Source: Candidatus Flexicrinis proximus (GTDB lineage: Bacteria > Chloroflexota > Anaerolineae > Aggregatilineales > Phototrophicaceae). Taken from it: a stretch of 64,000 bases of DNA. Positions 26,354-35,217 of the stretch are shown piece after piece (positions within the stretch are counted from its first letter, which is position 1; each line of letters begins with the position of its first letter). The stretch lies in contig JADJQF010000004.1 of NCBI GenBank assembly GCA_016712885.1, positions 62,001 to 126,000 on the forward strand, in the 5' to 3' direction. A program made the translations under genes and the position numbers. The notes under the pieces were generated by a model. It saw only the letters and a program-made list of their open reading frames with translations, made no database searches and had not been told where the DNA came from.

Positions 26354-27856
26354 ATGAGTTCAGCCGCAACCACCCCTGTGCTGACTGCGTACATGGTGTT
26401 GGCCCGCAATCTTCCCGATACGACCGTTGTGATGTACGACAGCGATCTGCAGGTGCTGCTTGCCGAGGGGTCGGACCTGCCAGTGCTGGGCTTCGGCCAC
26501 AGACGGATCGTCGGTTTTAGCCTGTTCGACACCCTGCCGGCTGATGTCGCCGCGCGCTATGAGCCGCACCTGCTGAAGGCGCTGCTGGGCGAGCGCAGCA
26601 CAGTCCACGAAGTATTTGGCGAGGGCCGGTCGATCTATCAGATCCAGTTCGGCCCGGCGCGCCACCACGACGGCTCGATCTTTGCCGGCATGATTCTGTG
26701 CCAGAACGTCACGACGCAGCGCAGCGCGGAGTCGAAGCTCCGCGACAGCGAAGGCCGCTACCGCGCCCTGATCCGCGCCGTGCCGGATACGCTGCTGCTG
26801 CTCGACGCCAACGGCACCGTCCTGGAGGTCTTCCAGAATTCCCGCACGTCGCAGATTACCGGCGTGCTGCCGCTGATCCGCGGCGTCAATATCCGCGATA
26901 TCCAGCTTCCGCAGGTCGTCACGCGGCTGGTCTTCAACCTGATCGAACGCGCATTGGCGTCCGAGCAGCTTGAAACCGCGGAAGCCGACCTGACCGGCAG
27001 TCCGGGGCAGGCGCTGCACGCCGAGCTGCGCTGCGTCCCCCTCAGCGACGCCCAGGTTATGCTGGTCGTGCGCGATGTCACCGAACTGCGTAAAGCGCAG
27101 CACTCGCTCGAAGTGCGGCTCGACGAACTGACCGGGCTTCACGCGCGCCTCAGCGAACTTGAGCGGCTCAAGACTGACATGCTGCGCCTTGGCGCCCATG
27201 ACCTCCGAAGCCCGCTGATGGTCATCATGAACTACGCGCGCTATCTGGCCGACGAGCTCGCGGCGGCCCCGGCTGGTTCGCAGGCGCTGCAGTACCTGAA
27301 CGAGATCGTCGATGCCGCCGAGCGGATGAAGATGATCAGCCGCGACATCCTCGACGCCGAGCGCATCGAGCAGATGCTCGATACAACCGCGCTCGATGCT
27401 GTGGAGTTCGTCTCGGCGCTTCAGAGCGCGGCCGATGGCCTGCGCGCGAATGCCGCCCTAAAACATCATACGATGACCATGCGTGTGCCGCCTTATCCGC
27501 TGCACGGCCGCGGCGATGGCCCGATGCTGCGCGAAGCCGCCGGCAACCTGATCAGCAACGCCATCAAGTACACGCCCGACGGCGGGCATATCGAAATCGT
27601 CGTGCGCAGCACCGCCAGCCATGTCGAGTTCAGCGTCACCGACAATGGCTATGGCATCCCGCCGGAAGCGCAGGGGACGCTCTTCGAGCCGCTGCTGCAC
27701 GCCGGGACGAAAGAGGCGCGGCGCGAAGCCGGGACGGGCTTCGGCCTGTATCTGGTCAAGCGCATCATCGAGCGCCATGACGGCGAAGTCTTCTTCGAGA
27801 GCCGCCTTTCGCAGGGCAGCACCTTCGGGTTCCGTCTGCCGATCTCCAGAGGCTAG
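26354..27856 (+). CDS. PAS-domain sensor histidine kinase
   Basis: This is a roughly 500-residue cytoplasmic two-component sensor kinase. Two PAS-like sensor segments come first: LPDTTVVMYDSDLQVLLAEG and, further on, VPDTLLLLDANGTVLEVF. A HisKA dimerisation helix carries the phospho-acceptor in A-H-D-L-R-S-P-L. The ATPase domain has N-box NLISNAIKYTPDGG, VTDNGYGIP and GTGFGLYLVK. No membrane helix is visible, so it probably senses an internal signal. No response regulator lies next to it, so it is an orphan here. Starts at 26294 and 26303 are possible, but GGCAGG precedes 26354. A GTG-started propeller gene follows six bases after the stop. Confidence 0.9.
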   Translation: MSSAATTPVLTAYMVLARNLPDTTVVMYDSDLQVLLAEGSDLPVLGFGHRRIVGFSLFDTLPADVAARYEPHLLKALLGERSTVHEVFGEGRSIYQIQFGPARHHDGSIFAGMILCQNVTTQRSAESKLRDSEGRYRALIRAVPDTLLLLDANGTVLEVFQNSRTSQITGVLPLIRGVNIRDIQLPQVVTRLVFNLIERALASEQLETAEADLTGSPGQALHAELRCVPLSDAQVMLVVRDVTELRKAQHSLEVRLDELTGLHARLSELERLKTDMLRLGAHDLRSPLMVIMNYARYLADELAAAPAGSQALQYLNEIVDAAERMKMISRDILDAERIEQMLDTTALDAVEFVSALQSAADGLRANAALKHHTMTMRVPPYPLHGRGDGPMLREAAGNLISNAIKYTPDGGHIEIVVRSTASHVEFSVTDNGYGIPPEAQGTLFEPLLHAGTKEARREAGTGFGLYLVKRIIERHDGEVFFESRLSQGSTFGFRLPISRG

Positions 27857-27861
27857 GGCCG

Positions 27862-28881
27862 GTGCAGCGCGCCGCCACGATTTCCGCTGCCTTTTGCATC
27901 GGACTGCTGCTGGTGCTGTTCGTCCGCGGAGCGGGGGGCGTCGTCCGCTCGCCTCAAGTCACCTACGGCGGCCTGACCGGCGCCCTGTTCGGCTATGATG
28001 TCGGCCTTGACCGGTCGGCGCCGCTGGTGCGCGGGGTAAACAAGCTGCCCGTGGCCTGGTCATGGTCGCCGGATGGTTCGCGGCTGGCCTACGTCCTGCT
28101 CGACTTCAACTCCGGCCTGTACGAAATCCTGCTCTGGTCGCCGCACATCCGCCAGAGTTCCAGCGTGGCGCGCGGCCTGCCGTTCGGGTCGCCGCCGCAG
28201 TGGTCGCCCGACGGCCGGATCATCGCCGCCGTCGACATCAACCAGGACATCTGCCTGTATACACTGGCTGGTAGGCCGCCCGCCTGCCTGAATGTCCAGC
28301 CCGCCGGCCAGCCCAGCTGGTCGCCGGATGGCGCGGCCATCGCCTACCTGTCGCGGTTGCCCGAAGGCGGTCTGCTGCGTGTCGACATTGCCGATGGCCG
28401 CGTCACGCCGCTCTTTACGGGCTATAACGGCGTGAACCACCCGCGCTGGTCGCCGCAAGGGTCGGTCATCGCCTTCTCGTTCCAATCCGGTCAATCCGGC
28501 CGCCGCCATCTTTACCTTGTCCCCAGTGAGGGCGGGGCGATCCGTGCCCTCACCAGTGGCGACAGCTGGCAGGATCAGCCGGTATGGTCGCCCGATGGCC
28601 GCTATCTGGCGTACAATGAACACCCAGCCGACAGCGCAGCCCAGCCGGATGTCGCGGTGATCGACGCCGAAAGCGGGCAGGTCACCCAGGTCACCACCCA
28701 TCCGCTGATCGACACCGATCCGCGCTGGTCACCCGATGGCCGCTACCTGTCGTTCGTCTCCGACCGCTTCGACGGCAAGCCGCGCCTGCATGTGGTCTCG
28801 ACTGCCGCGTTGGATGCCATCGAGCCAGTCGCCCAGCCTGGCGTGTTGATGCGCCTCTACGCTTACGCCTGGCGTCCCTGA
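27862..28881 (+). CDS. TolB-like/PD40 beta-propeller protein
   Basis: This is a 339-residue protein with an N-terminal signal or anchor helix (residues 6-21). Six PD40-type blades follow, each centred on W-S-P-D-G: WSPDGSRLAY, WSPDGRIIAA, WSPDGAAIAY, WSPQGSVIAF, WSPDGRYLAY and WSPDGRYLSF. TolB-like propellers serve as interaction platforms in the periplasm or outside the membrane. The GTG start lies six bases after the histidine kinase stop, so the two are probably co-transcribed. The propeller may therefore be linked to the signal of that kinase. This link is inference from position only. Confidence 0.85.
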   Translation: MQRAATISAAFCIGLLLVLFVRGAGGVVRSPQVTYGGLTGALFGYDVGLDRSAPLVRGVNKLPVAWSWSPDGSRLAYVLLDFNSGLYEILLWSPHIRQSSSVARGLPFGSPPQWSPDGRIIAAVDINQDICLYTLAGRPPACLNVQPAGQPSWSPDGAAIAYLSRLPEGGLLRVDIADGRVTPLFTGYNGVNHPRWSPQGSVIAFSFQSGQSGRRHLYLVPSEGGAIRALTSGDSWQDQPVWSPDGRYLAYNEHPADSAAQPDVAVIDAESGQVTQVTTHPLIDTDPRWSPDGRYLSFVSDRFDGKPRLHVVSTAALDAIEPVAQPGVLMRLYAYAWRP

Positions 28882-28913
28882 CGCCTGTCTGTGGCCAGTT
28901 CCGGAGCCGTGAT

Positions 28914-29318
28914 ATGTCCGATTCCCCTCACCCCCCCAACCTCGATCTGATCCAAATGGTGCAGCGCGCCCGTATGCTGCACGATGCCGAAGCCATCCCG
29001 TCGGAAATCGGCGGCGTCTACTGGATCGAGGTCAAGCCGGATAGACCGGGCGCCGCGCCGACCTCACGCGCCGGCCTGTGGCTGATCGAGACCGACCTCG
29101 CCGGCGTTGACGCGCTGTGGGCGACCGTCAAAGCCGCGACCCTCGCTGGGAAGCTCGGCTATAAGTCGAAGGCGTCGACCGCCTCGCGCGGGGGCCGGGG
29201 CGTCCCTGACCAGCGCGTGATCTGCGTCTGCACCGCCGACCGCGCCGATGCCGCCGATGTCGAACGGGTGCGCGCCGCGCTTATGGCGCTGGGAATCGTC
29301 CCTCTGCACTACGAATAA
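28914..29318 (+). CDS. Small protein resembling the Bles03/DUF1917 family
   Basis: This is a 134-residue soluble protein. The visible pattern is GLWLIETDLAGVDALWATVK, then AGKLGYKSKAST, then RVICVCTADRAD and a final helix with ERVRAALMALGI. This resembles the Bles03/DUF1917 family, which has an eIF4E-like fold and is known mostly from eukaryotes. The biochemical role of that family is not established. A good ribosome site (CCGGAG) precedes the ATG. It follows the TolB-like gene by 32 bases and may be the last gene of that unit. The family call rests on remembered motifs and is moderate. Confidence 0.6.
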   Translation: MSDSPHPPNLDLIQMVQRARMLHDAEAIPSEIGGVYWIEVKPDRPGAAPTSRAGLWLIETDLAGVDALWATVKAATLAGKLGYKSKASTASRGGRGVPDQRVICVCTADRADAADVERVRAALMALGIVPLHYE

Positions 29319-29356
29319 TCGCGGGTCAGCCTTCGGTTTCTCCCTCAAAATCTGTT

Positions 29357-29394
29357 CGAACAAATGTTCGTACAAATGTTCGAACATTTGTTTC
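29357..29394. promoter_or_regulatory. Three overlapping LexA-like boxes with 12-bp period
   Basis: CGAACAAATGTTCG (29357-29370), CGTACAAATGTTCG (29369-29382) and CGAACATTTGTTTC (29381-29394) overlap by two bases each. The first fits the Gram-positive LexA consensus CGAAC-RNRY-GTTCG exactly, and the others have one or two mismatches. The array lies 290 bases ahead of the PLP decarboxylase gene. The rest of the gap, 29395-29680, shows no gene or clear promoter. SOS control is an inference. Confidence 0.55.
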
Positions 29395-29680
29395 TGATTC
29401 TTCCGCCAATACTGCTATGCTGGTTTCACCAACATCGAACATGCGCCCGGTATGATCCGCATCGGCGGCGCAGCGTCGCAATGACTGTTCGATCACACAA
29501 GCGGAGCAATTTGCAGGTCTGCTCATCTCCTCCGTCCTCTGGTCACCGGTTTGTGGTCGGATTGGTCGTGTTTCAACCGGCCATCGAACCGCATAATCAG
29601 TACTATCAGCGCTGGTGTTTGCCGCGTCCGAATACGGCTGCGTCCGGCCGTTGGTTAGTCTGACCCCCTGGAGGACACTT

Positions 29681-31069
29681 ATGAATGCACGCCTGGCCGA
29701 AGACTTATCGGCGCTCGACGCACTGCTGGATCGCGCCAAACGCATTACGTCCGAGTATTGGCGCCAGATCGACCGTCAGCCGCCAGCCTTCGATGCCGCG
29801 CCCGCCCCGGATTACGCGCTGCCGGACTCCGGCCTCGGCGCGGACGCCGCGCTCACGCTCTTCGAGCAGCGCTACGCGTCAGGCATGGCGGCCAGCAGCG
29901 GCCCGCGTTACTGGGGCTTTGTCACCGGCGGCACGACTCCTGCCGCGCTGCTGGGCGACTGGCTCACTGCCGCCTTCGATACCAACGCGGCCGACCGTCA
30001 TAATTCTGCCGCGCCCCTGATCGAACTTGACGCGATCCGTCTGCTGCGCGACCTGTTCGGCCTGCCGCCCGCGCTGCACGGCGTTTTCGTCAGCGGCGCG
30101 ACGACCGCCAATCTGGTTGGCCTGGCGATGGGCCGCGAGTGGGTCAACCGCCAGCGCGGCCACGATACCGCGCAGGACGGGCTGTATGCCGCGCCGCCGG
30201 TGAAACTGCTCAGCGCCGAACCGCACAGCAGCATCTATAAGACCATGTCGATCCTGGGCATGGGCCGCCGTCACGTCCAGCCGGTCGCGCGCCTGTCCGG
30301 GGATCGCGAAGCGATGGACGTCGCCGACCTCGAACGCCAGCTTGCCGCGCTCAACGGGGAGCCGGTCATCGTTTCCGCCAGCGCCGGCACCGTCAACACC
30401 GTCGACTTTGACGATCTGGCCGCCATCGCCGCCTTGCGCGAGCGCTATCCGTTCTGGATGCATGTCGATGCCGCTTTCGGCGGGTTCGCCGCCTGTTCGC
30501 CGCTGTATGCCGACCGGCTGGCGGGCTGGGAACACGCTGATTCGCTCACGGTCGATGCACATAAGTGGCTCAACGTGCCGTACGACTCGGCCATGATCTT
30601 TACGCCGCATCTCGGCCTGCAAAGCGAGGTCTTTCAGAACCGGGCCGCCTATCTTCCCGCTGTCAGCGACACGCCCGACTTCTTCCACCTCACGCCGGAA
30701 AATTCGCGCCGTCTGCGCGCGCTTCCGGCATGGTTCACCCTCATCGCCTATGGCCGAGACGGCTACCGCGAAATCGTCGAGCGCGACTGCGCCCTGGCGC
30801 GGCAGTTGGGCGAACGTATCGCCGCATCGCGCTTATTTGAGCTGATGGCGCCCGTCCGCATGAACGTCGTGTGCTTCTCTCTGCGCGTAAACCGCACGCC
30901 GGAGCGCATCTCGGCCTTCCTCACCCGCCTGCGCGACGATGGCCGCCTGTTCCTGACGCCGGGCACTTTCGGCGGCCAGCCGGGGATTCGCGCCGCGCTC
31001 GTCAACTGGCGCACCACGCCGGCCGATCTCGATCTGGCCTGGCAGGCGCTTCTCGATCTGGTGGACTAG
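29681..31069 (+). CDS. PLP-dependent decarboxylase, group II (aromatic/glutamate type)
   Basis: This is a 462-residue pyridoxal-phosphate enzyme of the group II amino-acid decarboxylase family. The PLP-binding lysine is K295 in D-A-H-K-W-L-N. Other family motifs are YWGFVTGGTTPAA, the TAN.VGL region and HVDAAFGGF. It should remove CO2 from an aromatic amino acid or glutamate; the substrate cannot be fixed from sequence. The ATG at 29681 follows CTGGAGG, an excellent ribosome site. An open extension to 29615 has no such site. It is convergent with the Dpp operon, and repeat copy 7 fills the gap after its stop. Confidence 0.9.
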   Translation: MNARLAEDLSALDALLDRAKRITSEYWRQIDRQPPAFDAAPAPDYALPDSGLGADAALTLFEQRYASGMAASSGPRYWGFVTGGTTPAALLGDWLTAAFDTNAADRHNSAAPLIELDAIRLLRDLFGLPPALHGVFVSGATTANLVGLAMGREWVNRQRGHDTAQDGLYAAPPVKLLSAEPHSSIYKTMSILGMGRRHVQPVARLSGDREAMDVADLERQLAALNGEPVIVSASAGTVNTVDFDDLAAIAALRERYPFWMHVDAAFGGFAACSPLYADRLAGWEHADSLTVDAHKWLNVPYDSAMIFTPHLGLQSEVFQNRAAYLPAVSDTPDFFHLTPENSRRLRALPAWFTLIAYGRDGYREIVERDCALARQLGERIAASRLFELMAPVRMNVVCFSLRVNRTPERISAFLTRLRDDGRLFLTPGTFGGQPGIRAALVNWRTTPADLDLAWQALLDLVD

Positions 31070-31075
31070 CGACGA

Positions 31076-31225
31076 TTTGTGGAGGCGCTGCCTCCACGCC
31101 TCCGCGAGGGACTTGCGCCCCTCGACCCCTCATCTGCGAGGCTGCAAAATCGCTGTGCGATGTACAGAGTGCAAACGCCGCCACCGGGGCTTGGGGTGGA
31201 CCCCCAACACAAGCGCAAAACACGC
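31076..31225 (-). repeat. Dispersed multi-hairpin element, copy 7
   Basis: This copy fills almost the whole gap between the convergent decarboxylase and permease genes. The GGAGGCgctGCCTCC arm, the GAGGGACTTGCGCCCCTC stem and the terminal GCGCAAAACACGC are visible. The variable stem is reduced to GCGA/TCGC around GGCTGCAAAA. The end directly abuts the stop codon of the permease gene at 31226. Confidence 0.8.
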
Positions 31226-32173
31226 TCAGGACAGCCGGATGCGCGGGTTTAACCCGGCATACAGGAGGTCGGCGGCCAGGTTGGCCAGCGCAAAGAAAAA
31301 GATTACGATCATCACGCTTGCCTGAAGCAGCGGGATATTCTTGGCGACCACCGCGTCGACCAGCAGCGCGCCCAGTCCGGGGAAGCTGAACACGTTTTCG
31401 ATCACGATCAGCCCGCCGATCAGCCAGCCGACCGACAGCGCAATCACCGTGATCGTCGGCAGCAGCGCGTTGCGCAGGACGTGTTTGACGATCACCGTCC
31501 GCGCCGGCAGCCCTTTGAGCGCCGCCGTCCGCACGTAATCCTGTTTCAGTTCTTCCAGCATCCCCGCGCGTGTCATCCGCACGACATAACCGAGCAGCAC
31601 CAGCGTGGCGGTCAGCGCGGGCAGGGTCAGCGTCCGTACCCAGTCGCCTAAACTCATGTCAGGCATCACCAGCGCGTTCGGCGGAAACCACCCCAGCCCG
31701 AGCGCTAGCCCGTTGATCAGCACGATGCCGGTCACGAATTCCGGCAGCCCGACCACCGACAGCGACACCAGCGAAATCACGTTATCGAGCCACGAGTTTT
31801 CGCGCAGCGCCGCCAGCACCCCTAAGGTGATCGAGAGCGGTACGCTGATCAGCAGGGTGAGCGCCGCCAGCCGCAGCGTATTGCCCAACCGGTCGAGAAC
31901 CAGCGGGCGCACGGCCGGGCTCCCGCTCGAATAACTCACGCCCCAGTCCCCCGTGACGAATCCGCCCAGCCAGCGCACGTACTGCACCGGCAGCGGGTCG
32001 TTCAGGCCGTAGCGTTCGCGGAACTGCTCCAGCGCGACGTCCGACGCCTCGCGTCCCAACTGTAAGCGGGCGATGTCGCCGGGCAGCACCTGGGTCAGCG
32101 CAAAGATAATCGCCGAGGTGATGACCATCGTCAGCGCGAGCAGCGCCAGCCGCCGGACCAGGAAACGGGTCAT
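31226..32173 (-). CDS. dppB: ABC transporter permease, DppB-type
   Basis: This is a 315-residue inner-membrane permease of the dipeptide/oligopeptide/nickel importer family. The first helix (about residues 9-30) and five further helices are visible. The DppB N-terminal motif ALTQVLPGDIARLQLG and the coupling loop around AALKGLPARTVIVKHVLRNA are typical. It forms the channel with the DppC-type subunit encoded at 34293. Its start overlaps the stop of the ATPase gene (ATGA), so it is the last, translationally coupled gene of the operon. This position is unusual because DppB normally comes first among the permeases. Peptides are the likely cargo. Confidence 0.9.
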   Translation of the reverse strand: MTRFLVRRLALLALTMVITSAIIFALTQVLPGDIARLQLGREASDVALEQFRERYGLNDPLPVQYVRWLGGFVTGDWGVSYSSGSPAVRPLVLDRLGNTLRLAALTLLISVPLSITLGVLAALRENSWLDNVISLVSLSVVGLPEFVTGIVLINGLALGLGWFPPNALVMPDMSLGDWVRTLTLPALTATLVLLGYVVRMTRAGMLEELKQDYVRTAALKGLPARTVIVKHVLRNALLPTITVIALSVGWLIGGLIVIENVFSFPGLGALLVDAVVAKNIPLLQASVMIVIFFFALANLAADLLYAGLNPRIRLS

Positions 32174-34296
32174 GGCGCCGCCCCTTCAGCGCGGCTGGAC
32201 GTTGCAGGCTGCAGGGACAGCGGATCTGCCTGCAGCCGCGCCAGCTCATCGAGCGGGATATGGCAGCGGATCAGGTGTCCGTCGCCGGCGTCCTGGATCG
32301 GCGGCTCGACGCTGATGCAGACGTCGCCCAGACAGCGCGGGCAGCGGGTATGGAAACGGCAGCCGGTCGGGATGCTGCGCGCGCTCGGCACTTCGCCGTC
32401 CAGCCGGATGCCTTTGCGCGGCGCGTCCGGGTCTGCCACCGGCACCGCCGAGACCAGCGCTTCTGTATACGGGTGCGAAGGCGCCCCGTAGACATGCGCC
32501 GCTTTCCCCTGCTCGACGATCTGGCCGAGGTACATCACGCAAATCCACTCCGCCAGATAAGCCACCACGTCCAGGTCGTGGCTGATCAGCAGGTAAGAAG
32601 ACCCGTGCGAGGCGCGCAGGTCTTTGAGCAGGTTCAGCACCACCGCCTGTACCGAAACGTCGAGCGCCGAGGTCGGTTCGTCGGCCACGATCAAGGCTGG
32701 ATTGGCGGCGAACGCCCGCGCGATCGCCACGCGCTGTTTTTCGCCCCCGCTCAGTTCAGCCGGCACGCGCTCGGCATAGCTGGGCGAAAGCCGCACGCTC
32801 TCCAGCAGATCCGCGACCCGCGCCTTGATCTGCGGTTCTGTCAGGTGCTGTTCGAGGCGGCGCAGCGGCCGGCCAATCGCCTGCCCGACCGTCTGGTACG
32901 GATTGAGCGCTTCGTTCGGGTTCTGCATCACCATCTGCAGCTGGCGCAGCGCGGCCTGAGGGCGTTGGCCGACATCTGCCGGCAGGTCGACTCCCATCAG
33001 CTGCAGTTCGCCGCGGTCCGCCGGTTCAAGCCCGACGATCAGCCGCGCCAGCGTGGTCTTGCCGCTGCCGCTCTCGCCGACCAGCCCCAGCGTCGACTTC
33101 GCGTTCACGTGCAGCGATACGTCGTCGACGGCCTGTACCGGCGGCCGGGCCATGCCGGTCAGCCGCGCGAAAAATCCGCCTTCGCCGAAGTGCTTGGTGA
33201 CTCCGCGCGCCATCAGCACGGGCGGACGAGGGTCGCCCACTGTCCGCTGCTCTCCGCCGTCCGCTGGTAACTGATTGCTGTCCGCTGCCGGCTGGTCGCC
33301 GAACGCCGTTAGCCCGTCCGCGATCTCCTGCCAGCGGTGGCAGCGCACGCTCCGGCCGTCCGGCGTTGCTTCCAGCGGCGGTTTTTCCGCGTGGCAGACC
33401 GCCAGTGCGAGTGGGCAGCGTGGCGCAAACACGCAGGCGGACGGACGCTCGGCCAGGCTCGGCGCTACGCCCGGAATGACCGGCAGCCGCGTCTCGTTCC
33501 CTTCGATCCACTTGTGCGGCAGGCTGGCCAGCAGCCCTTGGGTATACGGGTGCAGGGGCTGGGTATACAGCGCTCTGACCGGCGCCGTTTCCATCACTTC
33601 GCCTGCGTACAGGACGGTCACCCGCTCGCACAACTGCGCGATCGTCGCCAGATCATGTGAGATATACAGCGCGGCGGCATGGTTCCCGCGGATCAGCTCG
33701 CGGAACAGGTCGAGGATCACGGCCTGCGTGGTCACATCCAGCGCGGTTGTCGGCTCGTCCAGTACCAGCAGGCGCGGCTGGGTGCTGAGCGCCATCGCAA
33801 TCGAGACGCGCTGCCGCATCCCGCCGCTCAACTGGTGCGGATAGCGCCGGGCGATCACGTCCGGGTCGGCAATCTTCACCTTACGCAGCATCGCGACGGC
33901 TTGCTCCCATGCCTCTCGCGGGGTCAGGCCGGCATGCCGCCGCGTCACTTCGCCGATCTGATCGCCGATCGGGTAGGAGGGGTTGAGCGCCGCCAGCGGA
34001 TTCTGCGGCACAAGGTTCAGCAGGCGCCCCCAGATGTCGCGCAGTTCGGCGGTGGTCTTTGGCACCAGATCGTCGCCGTCGAGCAGCACGCGCCCCGCCG
34101 TAATCCGTGCGTTGGCGTCCAGATAGCGCATCAGTGCCATGCCCAGCGTGGTCTTGCCGCTGCCGCTCTCGCCGACCAGTCCGTGGATTTCTCCGGCCTC
34201 AAGCGACAGCGAGATGTCGCTCAGGACAGCGCGCCACTCGCGCCCGATCCGGTAGTCGACGCTCAGGTTTTCGGCAGCCAGCACGGGAACCGTCAC
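32170..34296 (-). CDS. Fused dipeptide ABC transporter ATPase (DppD-DppF type)
   Basis: This 708-residue protein has two complete ABC ATPase domains. The first has Walker A GLVGESGSGKTTL, signature HQLSGGMRQRV and Walker B LLVLDEPTTALD. The second has a second Walker A GESGSGKTT, signature PAELSGGEKQRVAI and Walker B LIVADEPTSALD. Each ends with the oligopeptide C-terminal cysteine region (CVFAPRCPLA; CRFHTRCPRC), which in this family can bind an iron-sulphur cluster. The GTG at 34296 overlaps the permease stop and begins the first homologous residues. DppD and DppF are usually separate genes, so here they are fused and the dimer is one chain. It powers peptide import. Confidence 0.9.
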   Translation of the reverse strand: MTVPVLAAENLSVDYRIGREWRAVLSDISLSLEAGEIHGLVGESGSGKTTLGMALMRYLDANARITAGRVLLDGDDLVPKTTAELRDIWGRLLNLVPQNPLAALNPSYPIGDQIGEVTRRHAGLTPREAWEQAVAMLRKVKIADPDVIARRYPHQLSGGMRQRVSIAMALSTQPRLLVLDEPTTALDVTTQAVILDLFRELIRGNHAAALYISHDLATIAQLCERVTVLYAGEVMETAPVRALYTQPLHPYTQGLLASLPHKWIEGNETRLPVIPGVAPSLAERPSACVFAPRCPLALAVCHAEKPPLEATPDGRSVRCHRWQEIADGLTAFGDQPAADSNQLPADGGEQRTVGDPRPPVLMARGVTKHFGEGGFFARLTGMARPPVQAVDDVSLHVNAKSTLGLVGESGSGKTTLARLIVGLEPADRGELQLMGVDLPADVGQRPQAALRQLQMVMQNPNEALNPYQTVGQAIGRPLRRLEQHLTEPQIKARVADLLESVRLSPSYAERVPAELSGGEKQRVAIARAFAANPALIVADEPTSALDVSVQAVVLNLLKDLRASHGSSYLLISHDLDVVAYLAEWICVMYLGQIVEQGKAAHVYGAPSHPYTEALVSAVPVADPDAPRKGIRLDGEVPSARSIPTGCRFHTRCPRCLGDVCISVEPPIQDAGDGHLIRCHIPLDELARLQADPLSLQPATSSRAEGAAP

Positions 34297-35141
34297 AGGA
34301 GTCCCCCTTCGTAGCGGAAGACCCGCCGCAGCCCGTCCGCCAGCAGGTTGACCGAGATCACCAGCATCGCGATCGCCCCGGCCGGGAACCACAAGGCCCA
34401 CGGCGCGCGGTTGAAGTCCAGCCGCGCTTCATAGACCATCCTGCCCCAGTCCGGCGACGGGGGTTGCACGCCGAGACCGAGAAACCCGAGCGATGCGGTC
34501 AGGAAAATGGCATAACTGAAGCGCAGCGCCGCCTCGACCGCCAGCGCCGGCAGCACCCCCGGCAGGATTTCGCGGAACAGGATGTACAGCGTCGACTCTC
34601 CGCGCAGACGTGCCGCCTCGACGTATCCTGCCGCCCGCAGCCCGAGCGTCGCCGAGCGGATCACCCGCGTCACGATTGGCGTATAGAGCAGCACGATCAC
34701 GATGATGATTCCGGCCGAGGACGCGCCGAGGGTCGCCAGCATGACCAGCGCCAGCACCAGCGCCGGGATCGCCAGCAGGCTGTCGAAGGCGCGCGAGACC
34801 AGTTCGTCTACCCATCCGCCGCGATAGCCGATCGCCAGCCCGATGGCCGTCCCCAGCGTCACCGCCAGCGCCGTCGCGATCCCGGCGATGCCGATCACAT
34901 CGCGCGCGCCCCACAGGATGCGGCTGAACACGTCCCGGCCGAGCTTGTCGGTCCCGAACAGGAACTCGGCATTGGGGGGCACGCGCCGCGCCACCGTCCC
35001 GCTGGCATCGCGCACTAAGTCGTCAAACGGGTAGGGCGCGATGTTCGGCCCGAAGACCGCCGCCAGGATGAAACCCGAGACGAGGATCAGGCCGACCAGC
35101 GACAGACGGCGTTGAGCGAGGGTACGTAAGGCGCGCAGCAT
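34293..35141 (-). CDS. dppC: ABC transporter permease, DppC-type
   Basis: This is a 282-residue membrane permease of the dipeptide/oligopeptide importer family. An N-terminal membrane helix (about 15-38) precedes the DppC-specific region with AEFLFGTDKLGRDVFSRI. The coupling loop is EAARLRGESTLYILFREILP. It pairs with the DppB-type permease to form the channel. The gene overlaps the ATPase gene by four bases and follows the binding-protein gene by 76 bases, with a hairpin between. Expression is therefore expected to be lower than that of the binding protein. Peptides are likely cargo. Confidence 0.9.
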   Translation of the reverse strand: MLRALRTLAQRRLSLVGLILVSGFILAAVFGPNIAPYPFDDLVRDASGTVARRVPPNAEFLFGTDKLGRDVFSRILWGARDVIGIAGIATALAVTLGTAIGLAIGYRGGWVDELVSRAFDSLLAIPALVLALVMLATLGASSAGIIIVIVLLYTPIVTRVIRSATLGLRAAGYVEAARLRGESTLYILFREILPGVLPALAVEAALRFSYAIFLTASLGFLGLGVQPPSPDWGRMVYEARLDFNRAPWALWFPAGAIAMLVISVNLLADGLRRVFRYEGGLL

Positions 35142-35151
35142 GGCAAAAGAA

Positions 35152-35210
35152 TACCCCTCACTCCCGGAACCTGCCTGCCTTCAGGACAGCGACGCCGGGA
35201 GTGAGGGGTA
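35152..35210 (-). terminator. Intra-operon hairpin between binding protein and permease genes
   Basis: TACCCCTCACTCCCGG (35152-35167) and CCGGGAGTGAGGGGTA (35195-35210) form a perfect 16-bp stem with a 27-base loop. It sits between the binding-protein stop and the permease start. It probably reduces read-through or stabilises the upstream message, giving excess binding protein. Confidence 0.7.
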
Positions 35211-35217
35211 AGCCTTC

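Noticed and set aside
29364..29663. 99-codon frame starting inside the LexA-like array
   Set aside because: Its start lies in the repeats, there is no ribosome site, and the translation has no homology-like pattern. The array reads better as a regulatory site.
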